64,000 nt of DNA from Blasia pusilla (lineage: Eukaryota > Marchantiophyta > Marchantiopsida > Blasiales). The position numbers and the translations under genes are program-made. This document shows positions 40,480-51,225 of this stretch, piece by piece. Within the stretch, counting starts at the first letter, position 1; every line of letters begins with the position of its first letter. The stretch is from contig CM114271.1 of NCBI GenBank assembly GCA_050084515.1, positions 16,058,001 through 16,122,000 on the forward strand. The letters are read 5' to 3'. A model generated the notes under the pieces. The model saw only the letters and a program-made list of their open reading frames with translations, was not told the origin of the DNA and made no database searches.

Positions 40480-42270
40480 CGGAAACTGCACAGAGAGGAC
40501 AACATCCAACACCTTGTAAACATCACAAGCTCTCATGCGAAATCTCTGCCGTTCGTCTCATGAGCTGGATATGAAATCTTGCACTCTTCCTCGTTAACCG
40601 GCGATGATCCAGGCACAAGCTAATACCCCACACCGGTTCTGTGAAAGTGGGCTTTCACAATTTGCCGGCTGGTGTCGACAACACTAGTTCCCTGTTCAGA
40701 GCATCTTCCTTCCGTCTGACCATGAAATACTACAGCAAGTCATCAACAGACCATTCGCACCAGCTTGAGAGACTTAGCGTCTCACAACCTCGGACTACAC
40801 TCCTGTCGCCACTCATCACAACGACTCCCAGACTTGGGGCTCAGTGGCTCAGTGCCTGTCCAGCAGGTGATACCACAACACTCTCCAGACCACTCATTGC
40901 AGTGGCGATTGCAATGGAGAAACAAAACTCACCCAACCAACACTGTTGACAATCTTGGCGACTTCTCACTGACTAGCTCCATTTTTTGTGACGGAATTGG
41001 GCGAGTTTAACTAACAGTTTAGGGCCACGCTCCTATCCTAACTCATCACAGCGGTTCCCAGAGGCGCAGCTCGGTGGCTCCACCAAAGCTGGAGACACTG
41101 TACGCTCTAGACTTATCATGGCGATGGCAACGTAGTAAGCAGGACCACACAAGAATTTCCAAAGCGGTGACTAACACGAGTGGCAAGATTCCAGTAGATT
41201 TATACAGACACAGATATATCAAAAGCATATTACTGCTGCTGCCACTCACAGAATCCAATTCAAATCGGTTCAGACACTCCTGAGATAAAGAACTGAAGAG
41301 CTGTTTCATCCACCAGCACCACCAAAATCCCTCTTTCCTAATTGTTGCACACCTTCCCTTCTGGGTCCCGTGGACGAATTTTATCTAGGAATTGTTGTCG
41401 AATGTTGCCACCGTTAAGAATGGGACGCATCCAACAGCGACGGATACAAAGAAAGAAGCAACAGCGACGAAGGTGACGACCGAAAGGAGAAAACTCCAGG
41501 AGACTCGCAAGAATTGGAAGCAATTTTTCACACAGTGCACGAAAACGACAGAGACAAGCTCGCCGCTCCCTGCGAGGACTCACTCTCGCTCCTCCACGCA
41601 CGCACACCAAACAGAAAGAATCGAATCGCAAAATACCTGTATCTGCGCTCCCACCTCCACACTCAATTTTCGCCCCTCCTCTCTCCTCTCCACAGACACC
41701 TCTCAAACTCTCTGCTGCAGTTCACCGCAGACTTGCGCTTCCGATGCCCATTTCTTCAGTCACTCGGCTTCCGTCGTCACTGGTCTTTCCGTCGGCCTTC
41801 CGTGGTCGCTCGTCTCCCCGTCGCGTGAGCTGGCGGCGACACGCGGACGGAGTATGATCCGTCGTATCTGTGACGTGTTCCCTCGTACATTCGAACCGAC
41901 CGCGTCAACGGAAGCGGATTCCCTCGACGGACGGAAGCTTTGCGCTAACGAATCAAATCATACCGTTCGTCTGTACGGAATACGTGCCAGTCTGAAAGCA
42001 CGTGCTTCTTATGCTTATGATTTTTCGCTGATCCATGCATGCATGCGTGCATGCACGCTTTCCCGCATATTGGAACACCAACCGGGAGACGACCTCCGCG
42101 CAGAGTAGAGAATTAAATAATATTAGTTTTACTTATACTATTATTATTTTATTATCTGAAGAGTGTTTGTCAAATGGGCCACCTTGGAAGTTTATATATT
42201 TTGTCTTTTTAAAGATAGAAAGTGTACATGTTTAGGTTGAAGAAATTAAACCGGGTCTAACCATTTAATA
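40480..42270. other. Upstream region of the reductase, no firm gene
   Basis: This should contain the reductase promoter (minus direction). No clear TATA box was picked out. A 238-codon forward frame (41392-42108) and a 122-codon reverse frame overlap in a GC-richer stretch; the forward product is Thr/Ser/Arg-rich without motif and I do not call it a gene. At 42030-42060 alternating TGCATGCATG words form a short palindromic run. Confidence 0.45.
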
Positions 42271-42289
42271 TTAGTTAGCATGCACGTGC
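42271..42289 (-). other. Possible 3' end of the minus-strand Helitron
   Basis: Read on the minus strand: GCACGTGC palindrome (42282-42289), then ATGCTAACTAA followed by T. This fits a Helitron 3' pattern (hairpin, short gap, CTRR, insertion before T) but the stem is short. Confidence 0.25.
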
Positions 42290-42308
42290 TGAAAAAAAAA
42301 ATTTATTT

Positions 42309-42860
42309 TTAAAACAAATTTATATACAACATTACGCGTACAAAAAATTTATTTTTATGAGTTGGATCAAACTGTGTCATGATAGAAATAGCACTTATGG
42401 TAACTGCTCTTTGTAAGGCAACGTACAATTCGCCATGAGAGAATACGGATGATGGTAAATATATTCCAACCTTTTGTAAAATTTGATCTTGTGACTTATT
42501 AATAGTCATAGCAAAAGCTGGACGGATAGGAAATTGATATCTACGAAGATCGAAAAGTAAGCCAGAGTCTAACGCAATCAAAAGAATGCGTGGGATGAAA
42601 ACTCGATCTCCAATATTTCTCCCTGTAATGATCTCAACATCTATGACATGTGGCATGAAGGCCCGAATCACCAATCGTGTCTCATTTGCTTGTCCTTTTG
42701 CTCCATTCATATTTCTTAATAACATGATTGGTGCCCCTATTTTTAAGGATAATAAATGTGGCGGTAGACCCGACGGTAAGCATGTATTGAGAAACTCCGT
42801 GGGATATATATGACACATACCCTCATCACATACAGAATCCGCACTAAGATAAATATGCTC
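42309..42860 (-). pseudogene. Helitron helicase (PIF1-like) C-terminal exon, copy A
   Basis: Minus frame open to the stop at 42309, with an acceptor-like GTAG before 42860. Order: [82 protein letters not shown] and [14 protein letters not shown]. This is the last ~180 residues of a Helitron Rep-helicase, covering helicase motifs V and VI, needed for ATP-driven unwinding. Changes from the family pattern: NKSQDQ where NKSQGQT is usual, and LQR where LSR is usual. No upstream helicase core follows directly; a second copy begins 250 bp further on. Possibly a fragment of a decayed minus-strand Helitron ending near 42271. Confidence 0.75.
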
Positions 42861-43109
42861 CTACATTTGCAGAACGATTCAAGGTAAGTATGTTTTAATA
42901 AGGTCCAAGTGACCTTCTTATGAAGAATTGAGAGTTGAATGGAAGAAATAGAGAAAAAAAATATTTACCTCTCCGCGGAATCGAGACATGACTTCCGTAT
43001 TGATATGATCCATATCCCTATTTCTGGGTGTCAAGATACTTGTATCCCTCGAGAAATGTCCAAGATGAATCATGCTCAAATGGGGTGCTACCCCTAAATG
43101 GTGGGATCT

Positions 43110-44080
43110 CAAAATAGTTTATTTCATCTAAGTATTTTTTTATACACTACATTTCGTGTATAATCACCTTCCTTATTTAAATGTTCATCACTTCCAATGG
43201 TAATGTGGGTGGAACTCTTCTTTCCTACTCTAGATAATACTTGAGAAAATGTCAATATTTTGCAAAATTTGACCTTAGATTTATTAATTATCATAGCAAA
43301 AGTTGGCCTAATAGGGAATTGAAACTTACATAAATCAAATGACAAGCCATAATCCAATCAATCAATGGGATACGTGGAATAAAATTCCAATCTCCAATAT
43401 TCTTTCATGTGATGATTTCAGCATCTATGCAATGTTGCATAAATCCACAAATCGCCAATCTTGTCCCCTTTGCTTTTTCATGTGATCCATTCATGTTTCA
43501 TAATAGCATGATTGGTGCATTAATCTTCAAACACAAACGATGCGGAGGTAGTACGGAAAGCAAGCATGTGTTAAAAAAATTCACTTGGATAGATAAGACT
43601 CATCCCCTCGTTTGGAATAGAGTCGACGTTAAGATAAATATGAATAAGTGTATCCCAAGCCTTTTGGTATGTGGGGCCTCTTCAATCGACAATGTGGTAT
43701 TAAAAGACTCTACAATAAGAAAACATGTGCAAGTCAAAAGGTTACCCATCCACAAAACCGCAATATAACATTTCTATTTATATGATCAACATCTCTACTT
43801 TTTCGCAGTCAAAAAAGTTGTATCTCCTAAGAAACCAATGTTGTGTAATTGGCTAGGAGAATTGCCATAGATCAAATCAATAAGATCGCATATCTTATTA
43901 CTATTAGTAATAATTTTCGATGCTAATTATATAAAGTCTTCTCTCAAATATGGGTGCAAAGGTACATGACCCTCTCCCACTCCAAATAATCAGTCAGCAA
44001 AAGCTTGTTGTTCAACACGCAAATGACCTTCCAACCTTTGAACTTGTATGTTTTCTTGCTTTAAGAGGTAAGTTGAGACA
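43110..44080 (-). pseudogene. Helitron helicase (PIF1-like) C-terminal half, copy B (stops)
   Basis: The same region as copy A but longer and more decayed. From about 44050 downwards: VEQQAFAD, a stop, LFGVGEGHVPLHPYLRED; DLIDLIYGNSPSQL (about 43890); then after an intron-like gap HIYLNVDSIPNEG, YPSEFFNTCL, INAPIMLL with a stop after it, further stops, and PIRPTFAMIINKSK (about 43290). At least three nonsense codons. Copies A and B lie in tandem on the minus strand, so either one element was duplicated in part or two related Helitrons decayed side by side. Confidence 0.65.
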
Positions 44081-44149
44081 CATACTTCCGGAAAGGCTTA
44101 ACTTCTTTAGGAAAAACAGAACCATATTAAGTAACTCTCTCCTCACATT

Positions 44150-47100
44150 ATAATATAGTTGCATGTACTTGTGCACGAAAATCATTTTTTAATAATATAT
44201 AAGTGTTTCAATTTTAAAATATTAATTTTAAAATAAATAAATTCTTCAATTAAAATTTAAATAATACCAAATTTTCCCTAAAGAATTTTATTTGTCCATA
44301 AAAGTTCACACAATATCTATTATTTCCAACCAAAATAACATCTATTAACTAAATTACTAGTTAATTTTAATTAATGAGACTATTTTCATTTTTTTAATAA
44401 TTTATTTTTCAAAAAATATCAAATCTCAATTAAAGTCATTATTTATAGAAATTTATTTTTATAATTTATTAAAAATTTTAAAATAATTTCTAATTTTTTA
44501 ATCTCAAAGGAGTAATAATATTTCACTCTTCTAAGTAATTCCATTCATTAATTATACTTTAAATAATAACCCAATCCTCTAATAATTCCATTAAAATTCA
44601 TTTTATTTTCCCAAAATATCATAAGTGAATTAACATGAATAAATTTTTTATAATTGTATTTTATATTTCAAAAATAATAAATATAATTTCTAATTTATTA
44701 AAATGTAGAAAAGTAATAATATTCCGCTCTTCTAAGTTATTCCACTCCTCAATTAAAATTTAAATAATATCCCAATCCCCTAAAAAAATTTACACTTCAA
44801 TAAAATTTAAACAATATCTATTCCTCTATTCAAATTCATTTTCCTTTCCCATCAAATGCAAATTAAAGGACAAAATTGCAAACTTGTTCCTATTTTTTCT
44901 AATCATCCCACTATTTTTTCTTATTATATATATCAGGGATTACCCATTCTAATATAAATTAATTAAACTAGTGTGTGGCCCTCTCATGGGGAAATCTTCC
45001 ATCCCTTGCCAAAGTAAAGTGGTAATTATTTTTATTTCTAAAAATACTAAAAATATAGAAAGTGTATCTTTTTAGAACCGAATGTGGTGTTACTTGTATG
45101 AGAGCTCATTCCTTCTTAAGGGGTGTTGTGGCACAACTGAAAAATTTTATTTAAAAAACCGCACTTCATTTGGAGCCGTAACTATTGATAATTAATTAAT
45201 TAAACTTTTTCACTTAGAATTCATTCTCTCTATCCATCTAATGAGGCTCAAGGAACAAATTTCAAATGTATTTCTCTTTTGTCTTATTGTCACAATATTC
45301 TTTCTTATTATCCCCCTGTTTTGTCTTGTTGTACATAGAAGATCATCCATTATTATATAGATTAATGGTTAATTTTAATGAATATAATCACTTTCCTCTT
45401 CCATTCAAGTTTAATTTTCCCCTCAAATATAAATTAAGCAAAAAAATTGCAAACTTGTTACTATTTTGTCTTATTATACATATAGGGTCGCCCATTATGA
45501 TATAGATAGATATGGAGGAGGAGGAGGAGGAAATAAATGTGAAAAAAATTTGTAACACAAAAACAAGAGCGCAACCACATGAAGATGCAAGAGTACTAGT
45601 AGGGTGCATGAGTGTTTAATGTAAAGAAATGTGTTTATATAACTACAGTGCAACTAGAGTAGAGTGACTCAATGTGTGAGTCAAGTAATATGTAGTATAA
45701 GTGGCAAGAAGGTATGTCCAGAGCAAGTGGACTATAGAATATGCCGGAAGTTGCATTCTCATAGGCAAATGTTGATGTAGATTGGTTGAGAGATATTGAC
45801 TTATGTGTAGATAAGGTGTTTGGCAACCTATTGTGGAAAATTAAGTAGATCTCATACGTCGTTGCAGAAAATTCATTGCCTACACTATTACTTGATGAGA
45901 TACAAGTTTAGCTCTAAGAATTCCTAACCGTTCATTTCTACTTGGCAACGAACGGGAAAACTCAAGATCGATTCTAAGAATTTCGTCCTTTTCTAGTACT
46001 AGTTTTATATGGCCAGGAACGAAAAAAATCTATTGGATGTTCCATGAGACGTCCCATTAAATGAACATGATTGCATGAGATGTATTATTTAGAGTGTGGG
46101 TCTAGTCTTCGTAGTAGATCGTGATGTAGGATATTTTGATGCGGAGCCCTTTAATGGGGGAATAGCGAGAACTTCATATACAAATACAATAGAGTCAATC
46201 CTTAGAGTGTATTCCAATGCATTAGACGTAAGCAAGAAGTAGTTCAGCGTCTACTTAACAACTACATTACACGATAGCACATAATGCTTCACAAAAAATT
46301 AAGAATGAGTGTGATGGAAGATTGAATAGGCTAGGTTGAATTTGTTGTAAGTGTCAGACCACAATGGAGGTAGAGTGGTACTTTTGTAAATAATAAAGAA
46401 AAAAGAATGCAATTAACGAGAAATTGGATTTGCTTTGGTTGACACTTGCAAAAATCTAAGTAAAAAATGGAAGAGAATTGGGACTCTAGGAAATTAGAAA
46501 AAATTGCACTCAAATAAGATGAGTTGCTAAGAGAATGACCTAGAAGTGAATGGAATCATGCATAGTGTTTTTATTAAATGAGTCGTATAAGAAGGCTCTG
46601 CAAAATAAATCCCAGTGTAGAAGTCCTAAAAGCTTCATAAAATTTGAGGAAAGATAATGTCACTCATAATCGTTATGCAATGTCGAGAAGGACTATCAAT
46701 GTAAGAGGGATTCTCTTACGGTAGCCTGCAGAACAAGCTTAGGATTACTCGGAATGTAACCCTCAATAAATCCTTAAACTCATCCCTAGCATCTTTCAAT
46801 CTGTGTTTCACATCATTCAATTTAGTTGTGGTAGCTAAGCGTGCTTCCTAATCAAGCTACACCACATTAGGGAGAACCAATATCACAATTAAAAAATGGA
46901 ACGAACATTCCTCAACTTCATCCAAAGTTGAATGCATAGAGTTATATAGGTCGATAGGAATGTCGTGAGGGTGACGGTCCCAATTCGTAGAATCACTAGT
47001 GTATCCCTGCTGAAAATGGTTGCACTCTTGAATATCACTCGAAACCTTCATCACATATACATAAGTGACAAAGATCAAATTGAGGTTAATACGAGAAACA

Positions 47101-48310
47101 AAATGCATGAAGTGATGGAGACCAGATAAGTGCAATATTAGAAATCAAGCGCACCTAGTGGTAAAGATGAGTATGAGGCTACTACTAGGAATGGGGAATA
47201 CAAAGTGATAGAAATCAGATTGAGGGTAAGATCAAAAACTAGGTACATGAAGTGATGAAGCCCAAATTCGGGCTAGTATCAAAAAATAGGTAGATGAAGT
47301 GTATCGATTAGATCGAGCCTAATATCACAATGCAAGTATATAAAGTGAGAAATAATCTTATGGAATGAAATGTATGGTATGGATGAAATCTAGTAATGAT
47401 GGGAACAAGGAAGTACCTACATTCGACTTACCACAAATTGCAACGGAAATCGATAGAATTCTTTAGTCTATCTTTGCAAAATTTGAACAAAAGGCAACAA
47501 AAAATACAAAAAATCAATGCGAGTGCCAATTGGTTTAATATGCATACCAGTCCATCCAACCTGCTTAATCAACAAGAAGACAATGCAAAATAGAAGGCGA
47601 ACGAAATAGGTCACTAGAAGTTAAGAAGGCGAATCTAATGAAACGGTAGAAAAGAAGAAAGGCAGGGAGATGAAAAAACTAGGAATGAACGCGACAATGA
47701 AGGAGGGCGTGTGAGAATGAACGGAGATGGAAAAGAAAGTAACAAGGGATGGTCTAATGCTACACTCCACACAAGATGTACAACTTTGGAGGCGCGACGT
47801 GAACGAGTACTGCATTTGCAGAGTCGACCATCGCATAAATTTCTTGATGATGGTCAAGTTTATTCGCATTGCCTCACCAGATGTGGTTAGTCTCCATGCG
47901 CGATGTTATGAGGAGTACCAAGGACGAGCAATAGGGGGAACTGGAAATGAAGGTTGCCGTCTATTTCCAATTTTCCACACGCAGTGCTATGAAATCTAGT
48001 TGCAGCTCTTCTTAAGATGCCTAGTATTGCGAGATCAACATCAGCAATAATGTCAGGGTTCATCCACTCTCAAGAGGACACGTGGTCTTAAATCTTAGAA
48101 GAGTAATAACATTCCACTATTCTAAGTAATTCCACTCCTTATCAAAAATTTAAATGATATCCCTCTCCCCTAAATAATTATACCCTTCCATTAAATTTAA
48201 ACAATATCAACTCCTTTTTTATTAAAATTATTTTTCCCTTCCCATCAAATATGAAGTAAGGGATAAAATTGTAAAATTATTGCTATTTTTTTATCATCTC
48301 ACTATATTGT
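44150..48310. repeat. AT-rich region with diverged direct repeats
   Basis: A unit containing TTCTAAGTAATTCCACTC, AAAATTTAAA and CCCTAAA occurs at about 44510, 44711 and 48104; the last two share over 200 bp. A second phrase, TTGTCTTATTATACATATAG followed by CCCATTATAATATAGAT, recurs with changes near 44920, 45330, 45470 and 48590. At 47080-47340 a GGTAAGATCAAAAACTAGGT-type unit with ATGAAGTGATG repeats about four times at 50-145 bp spacing. No gene is supported in this stretch. Confidence 0.6.
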
Positions 48311-48314
48311 CTTA

Positions 48315-48478
48315 CTAGCCAGTGTACGTGTTATGCATGCATGTATAATTTTGAATTATCCATCCTAAATGTACAATTAAATTCGAGAGAATCCTTTTGG
48401 CTTAGACAAGCGATTCTATTGGCTAAAATTGACATGTGTCAAAATGAAGGTGCACTCTCCCATGATAATAAAGATAGA
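48315..48478 (-). mobile_element. Candidate 164-bp non-autonomous Helitron (minus strand)
   Basis: Read on the minus strand it starts TCTATCTTTATTATCATGGG, preceded by A, and ends GTACACTGGCTAG followed by T. This matches the Helitron rules (5' TC, 3' CTAG, insertion between A and T). The 3' hairpin is weak. Sits in the AT-rich repeats 300 bp before the large Helitron. Confidence 0.4.
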
Positions 48479-48939
48479 TTATACTCTTAGATCACCTATT
48501 CTAATATAAAATAAATAAATTTATTTTTCCATTCAAATACATTTTCTCATCTAATATTTAATGTGATTAAAAAATTCAAACATGTTGTTATTTTGTCTTA
48601 CTATCCCATTCTTTTCCCTTATTCTACATGTAGAATCGCCCATGCCCTGAATGAAGGATCGATTATGTTCAAATTCAAAGTTTTTTTCTTGTTGATCCTT
48701 GGAAGACTTTTTTTTTTCCCAAATACCTCACGTAAGGAAACATGCCGTTACAAATCAAGAAAAAATTCTCTAGTAATCTATACTATTAAGGACAACCCAA
48801 CATGCATAATAGGACAAAATAGTGCTACAATACGACAAAATAGCAAAAGTGTTGGTTTCCCCTGTCAAATGTTGGTGGAAATTGCTTGGGAGGGTATCTA
48901 GGTCGCATGTTGGTGGGAAATTTCTTTTACACTTTTGGT

Positions 48940-49222
48940 TAGTGGTGGAGGTAGTGCTGAATTCATTGGAGTGCCTGGGATACACTTTTGTTTAGTAGTG
49001 GAGGTAGTGCTGAATTCATTTGGAGTGGGGGTAGTGGGGAATTAATTTGGAGTGATGGAGTGGGTTGTTCAAAGAGAACTTGCACCACCATGTAAAATCC
49101 ATTACTCCACTCCTGAGTGGAGGAGTGGGTATTAAATGGCAAGGGAATTACTGCACCCCGTAAAACCCACTACTCCACTCATGAGTGGAGTAGTGGGTAT
49201 TATATGGCAAGGGAATTAATCT
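48940..49222. repeat. Tandem 71-bp repeat containing a perfect 34-bp palindrome
   Basis: Two units begin TGCACC at 49081 and 49152 (period 71). In the second, 49165-49198 is a perfect palindrome of 34 bp (begins ACCCACTACTCCACTC). In the first unit the same site is imperfect. Just upstream (48942-49030) a GGAGGTAGTGCTGAATTCATT unit is also duplicated. Inside the Helitron, near its 5' end. Confidence 0.9.
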
Positions 49223-49583
49223 GCACATCAAACACAATATAAAAAGCATACCTCGACCACAAGCAACCTGCAGTCCGATTTTGCATGTGCTGATCTACAG
49301 ATTGCTTCTACTAAAAGTCACCCAAAGCATTCTGAAATAGGAGTGATCTTCCCATGCACATATAGGTACACCAGACATTCATTCAGGTGAAATTGATTTC
49401 TTTACTCAACAAGAGAATACAAAGGTGGTTGAGGTGTTTCTTTACATTCTTGAATGTTGATGGAGTAATAACTGACTAAGTTTCTGATGTTTCATTTCAC
49501 GTGCGAAAGTAAGTACAAGGGAAATTGGCCACTGAAAGAATTGGGCCTACTACACCTCACAGTAAGACTACTCCTACTCCAAA

Positions 49584-50039
49584 ATGAAGCAACAGCAAGC
49601 TAGCATCATCGTTTTATCGTTTGCTTCGCATGATTTGTCTCCAAAGAGAACTCGGAAGTCCTTAAGTCCATGCTCTTTTTCGCCTGATGGACACTATGGC
49701 CAGTGTTTTGGAGGTTTCTTCGAGAGTCCCGTCACGCCCCTGAAGCTTTCCACACCTAGTACCACCACTCCCACACCAGTTAAAAGTTGGGAAGATCCCC
49801 TTCCACAGTGCATCTTTCACGATTGTATAGCAAGAAAGGACTCCCCTGAATACCATCCTAAACAAACAATTCCCATGGCAGGATCTGCAGAGTTTTATGT
49901 GCCAAGAGTTACTCAAAGTCGACATGAATTGAAGCATGTGTCGACAGCTCCAGTAGGAAGCAAACCCGACCGTGGTTTTCCTATAGTGAGAGAATCACAT
50001 GGCGAGAGACCCTACATGGAGACATGGAGGGCAGTTTAG
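49584..50039 (+). CDS. Hypothetical frame in the Helitron cargo, 151 codons
   Basis: An uninterrupted forward frame with normal composition, Pro/Ser/Thr-rich in the middle (STPSTTTPTPVKSWEDPLPQ). No motif recognised. Helitrons often carry host exons, so this may be a captured piece; the neighbouring DNA up to 51.4 kb has the same GC-rich character. It could equally be chance. Confidence 0.25.
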   Translation: MKQQQASIIVLSFASHDLSPKRTRKSLSPCSFSPDGHYGQCFGGFFESPVTPLKLSTPSTTTPTPVKSWEDPLPQCIFHDCIARKDSPEYHPKQTIPMAGSAEFYVPRVTQSRHELKHVSTAPVGSKPDRGFPIVRESHGERPYMETWRAV

Positions 50040-50399
50040 GGAGCTACACAGCCTTTTCCCCAACATGGAAAGGAAGTGGTTGTAGAACAAGGGAGCACTC
50101 GGTTGTCAATTGCACCCCAAGTTTTCGTAGAGCAAAACGCCAAAGCTGTAGATGAGGATGATGAGGTGAGCACCGCCACCTCAATGCCATCTCAGGAGAG
50201 TATTTGTTCTACAAAGCTACCAATGTGACGTTGGTAATAAAGCAAGATGCAATAAAGCAGGGTCCTGGGGGACTGCAATTCCTCTCTCACTATGCTTTTT
50301 GGGTTTTGAAAGATGATTCATAGTTCGGAATTTGTAAGAGTTTGATCTGTGGGGAGCTAAGCACGAGAAGTGCTCCAGAAAAACTCCAAAAAGGCGGCC

Positions 50400-50680
50400 A
50401 TGTTCGAATGTCTACACGCTGCAGACAGGCAGCCGCATTCGAATGTCACCTCTGAGTTCAGCCGCGAGCTCACATACATCCAACAATACCTAGCCCCACT
50501 CTTCACCCTCACAAACCGTGTTCGAATCTCTGCTTATTGCAGACAGGCATCCGCATTCGAATGTTACACGTATTGGAATGTTACCTCGGAGCTCAGCCAC
50601 GAACTCTGAAGATTACAGCCACGAGCTCTCAATCATCCAACAACCCTCGCCCTACCTTTCACCCTCACAAATGCAGACTC
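50400..50680. repeat. ~120-150-bp tandem duplication in Helitron cargo
   Basis: TTCGAATGTCTACACGCTGC, GACAGGCAGCCGCATTCGAA and CATCCAACAATACC followed by CACCCTCACAAA recur as a changed second copy from about 50520 to 50680. No coding role seen. Confidence 0.7.
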
Positions 50681-51084
50681 GACTCAAATTAAACGCTCTG
50701 ACCCTACGATTCAGAAATCGAGAGAGTGATGCGGGAAGTGCAATCGTGCACTCTTCCCTTGCGCGATTGCTGCTGTGAGTGCAACCACGCAATGTTCACC
50801 CAGTTGCCTTCAGACCTCAGCATCCCTTGCAATCTCCGCATCCGAGTGTTGGTCGATAGCAAGACACTACCACAAATCCTGCAGCCGAGAGAAACAATTG
50901 GGTAGCACTCTATAGGGCTCGCTCAAATTCGGCTCAATCCTTCAACGTTGCGCGGAGCTGGGATCGGCTGCGTGCGCTCTAGGGTGGTGCAACCGCGCAT
51001 TCTTCCCTTGCGGATGTGTGCACTTGAGGGATCCAGGATCGGTTGCGTCCCTTGGATTCGGCTCAATCCGCTCAATCCCCGCTC

Positions 51085-51225
51085 CACGGATCGCGCAGCC
51101 CAAACAAGACGACATGAAGTTGCTGGATCGCGCAGCCTGAATCGAGACCCAACATCGAAGCTGCTCGATCGCGCAGCCCGATTCCTACCCCAACTACGAA
51201 AGTTGCTCGATCATGCAGCCACTGT
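51085..51225. repeat. ~41-bp degenerate minisatellite in Helitron cargo
   Basis: GATCGCGCAGCC starts at 51089, 51126 and 51167 and, as GATCATGCAGCC, at 51209 (intervals 37, 41, 42). In one forward frame (50948-51373) it spells repeated LLDRAA/LLDHAA, but there is no other sign of a protein. Confidence 0.8.

Noticed and set aside
41392-42108. 238-codon forward ORF upstream of the reductase
   Set aside because: Thr/Ser/Arg-rich product without motif, opposite an equally open reverse frame in GC-richer DNA; likely chance openness.
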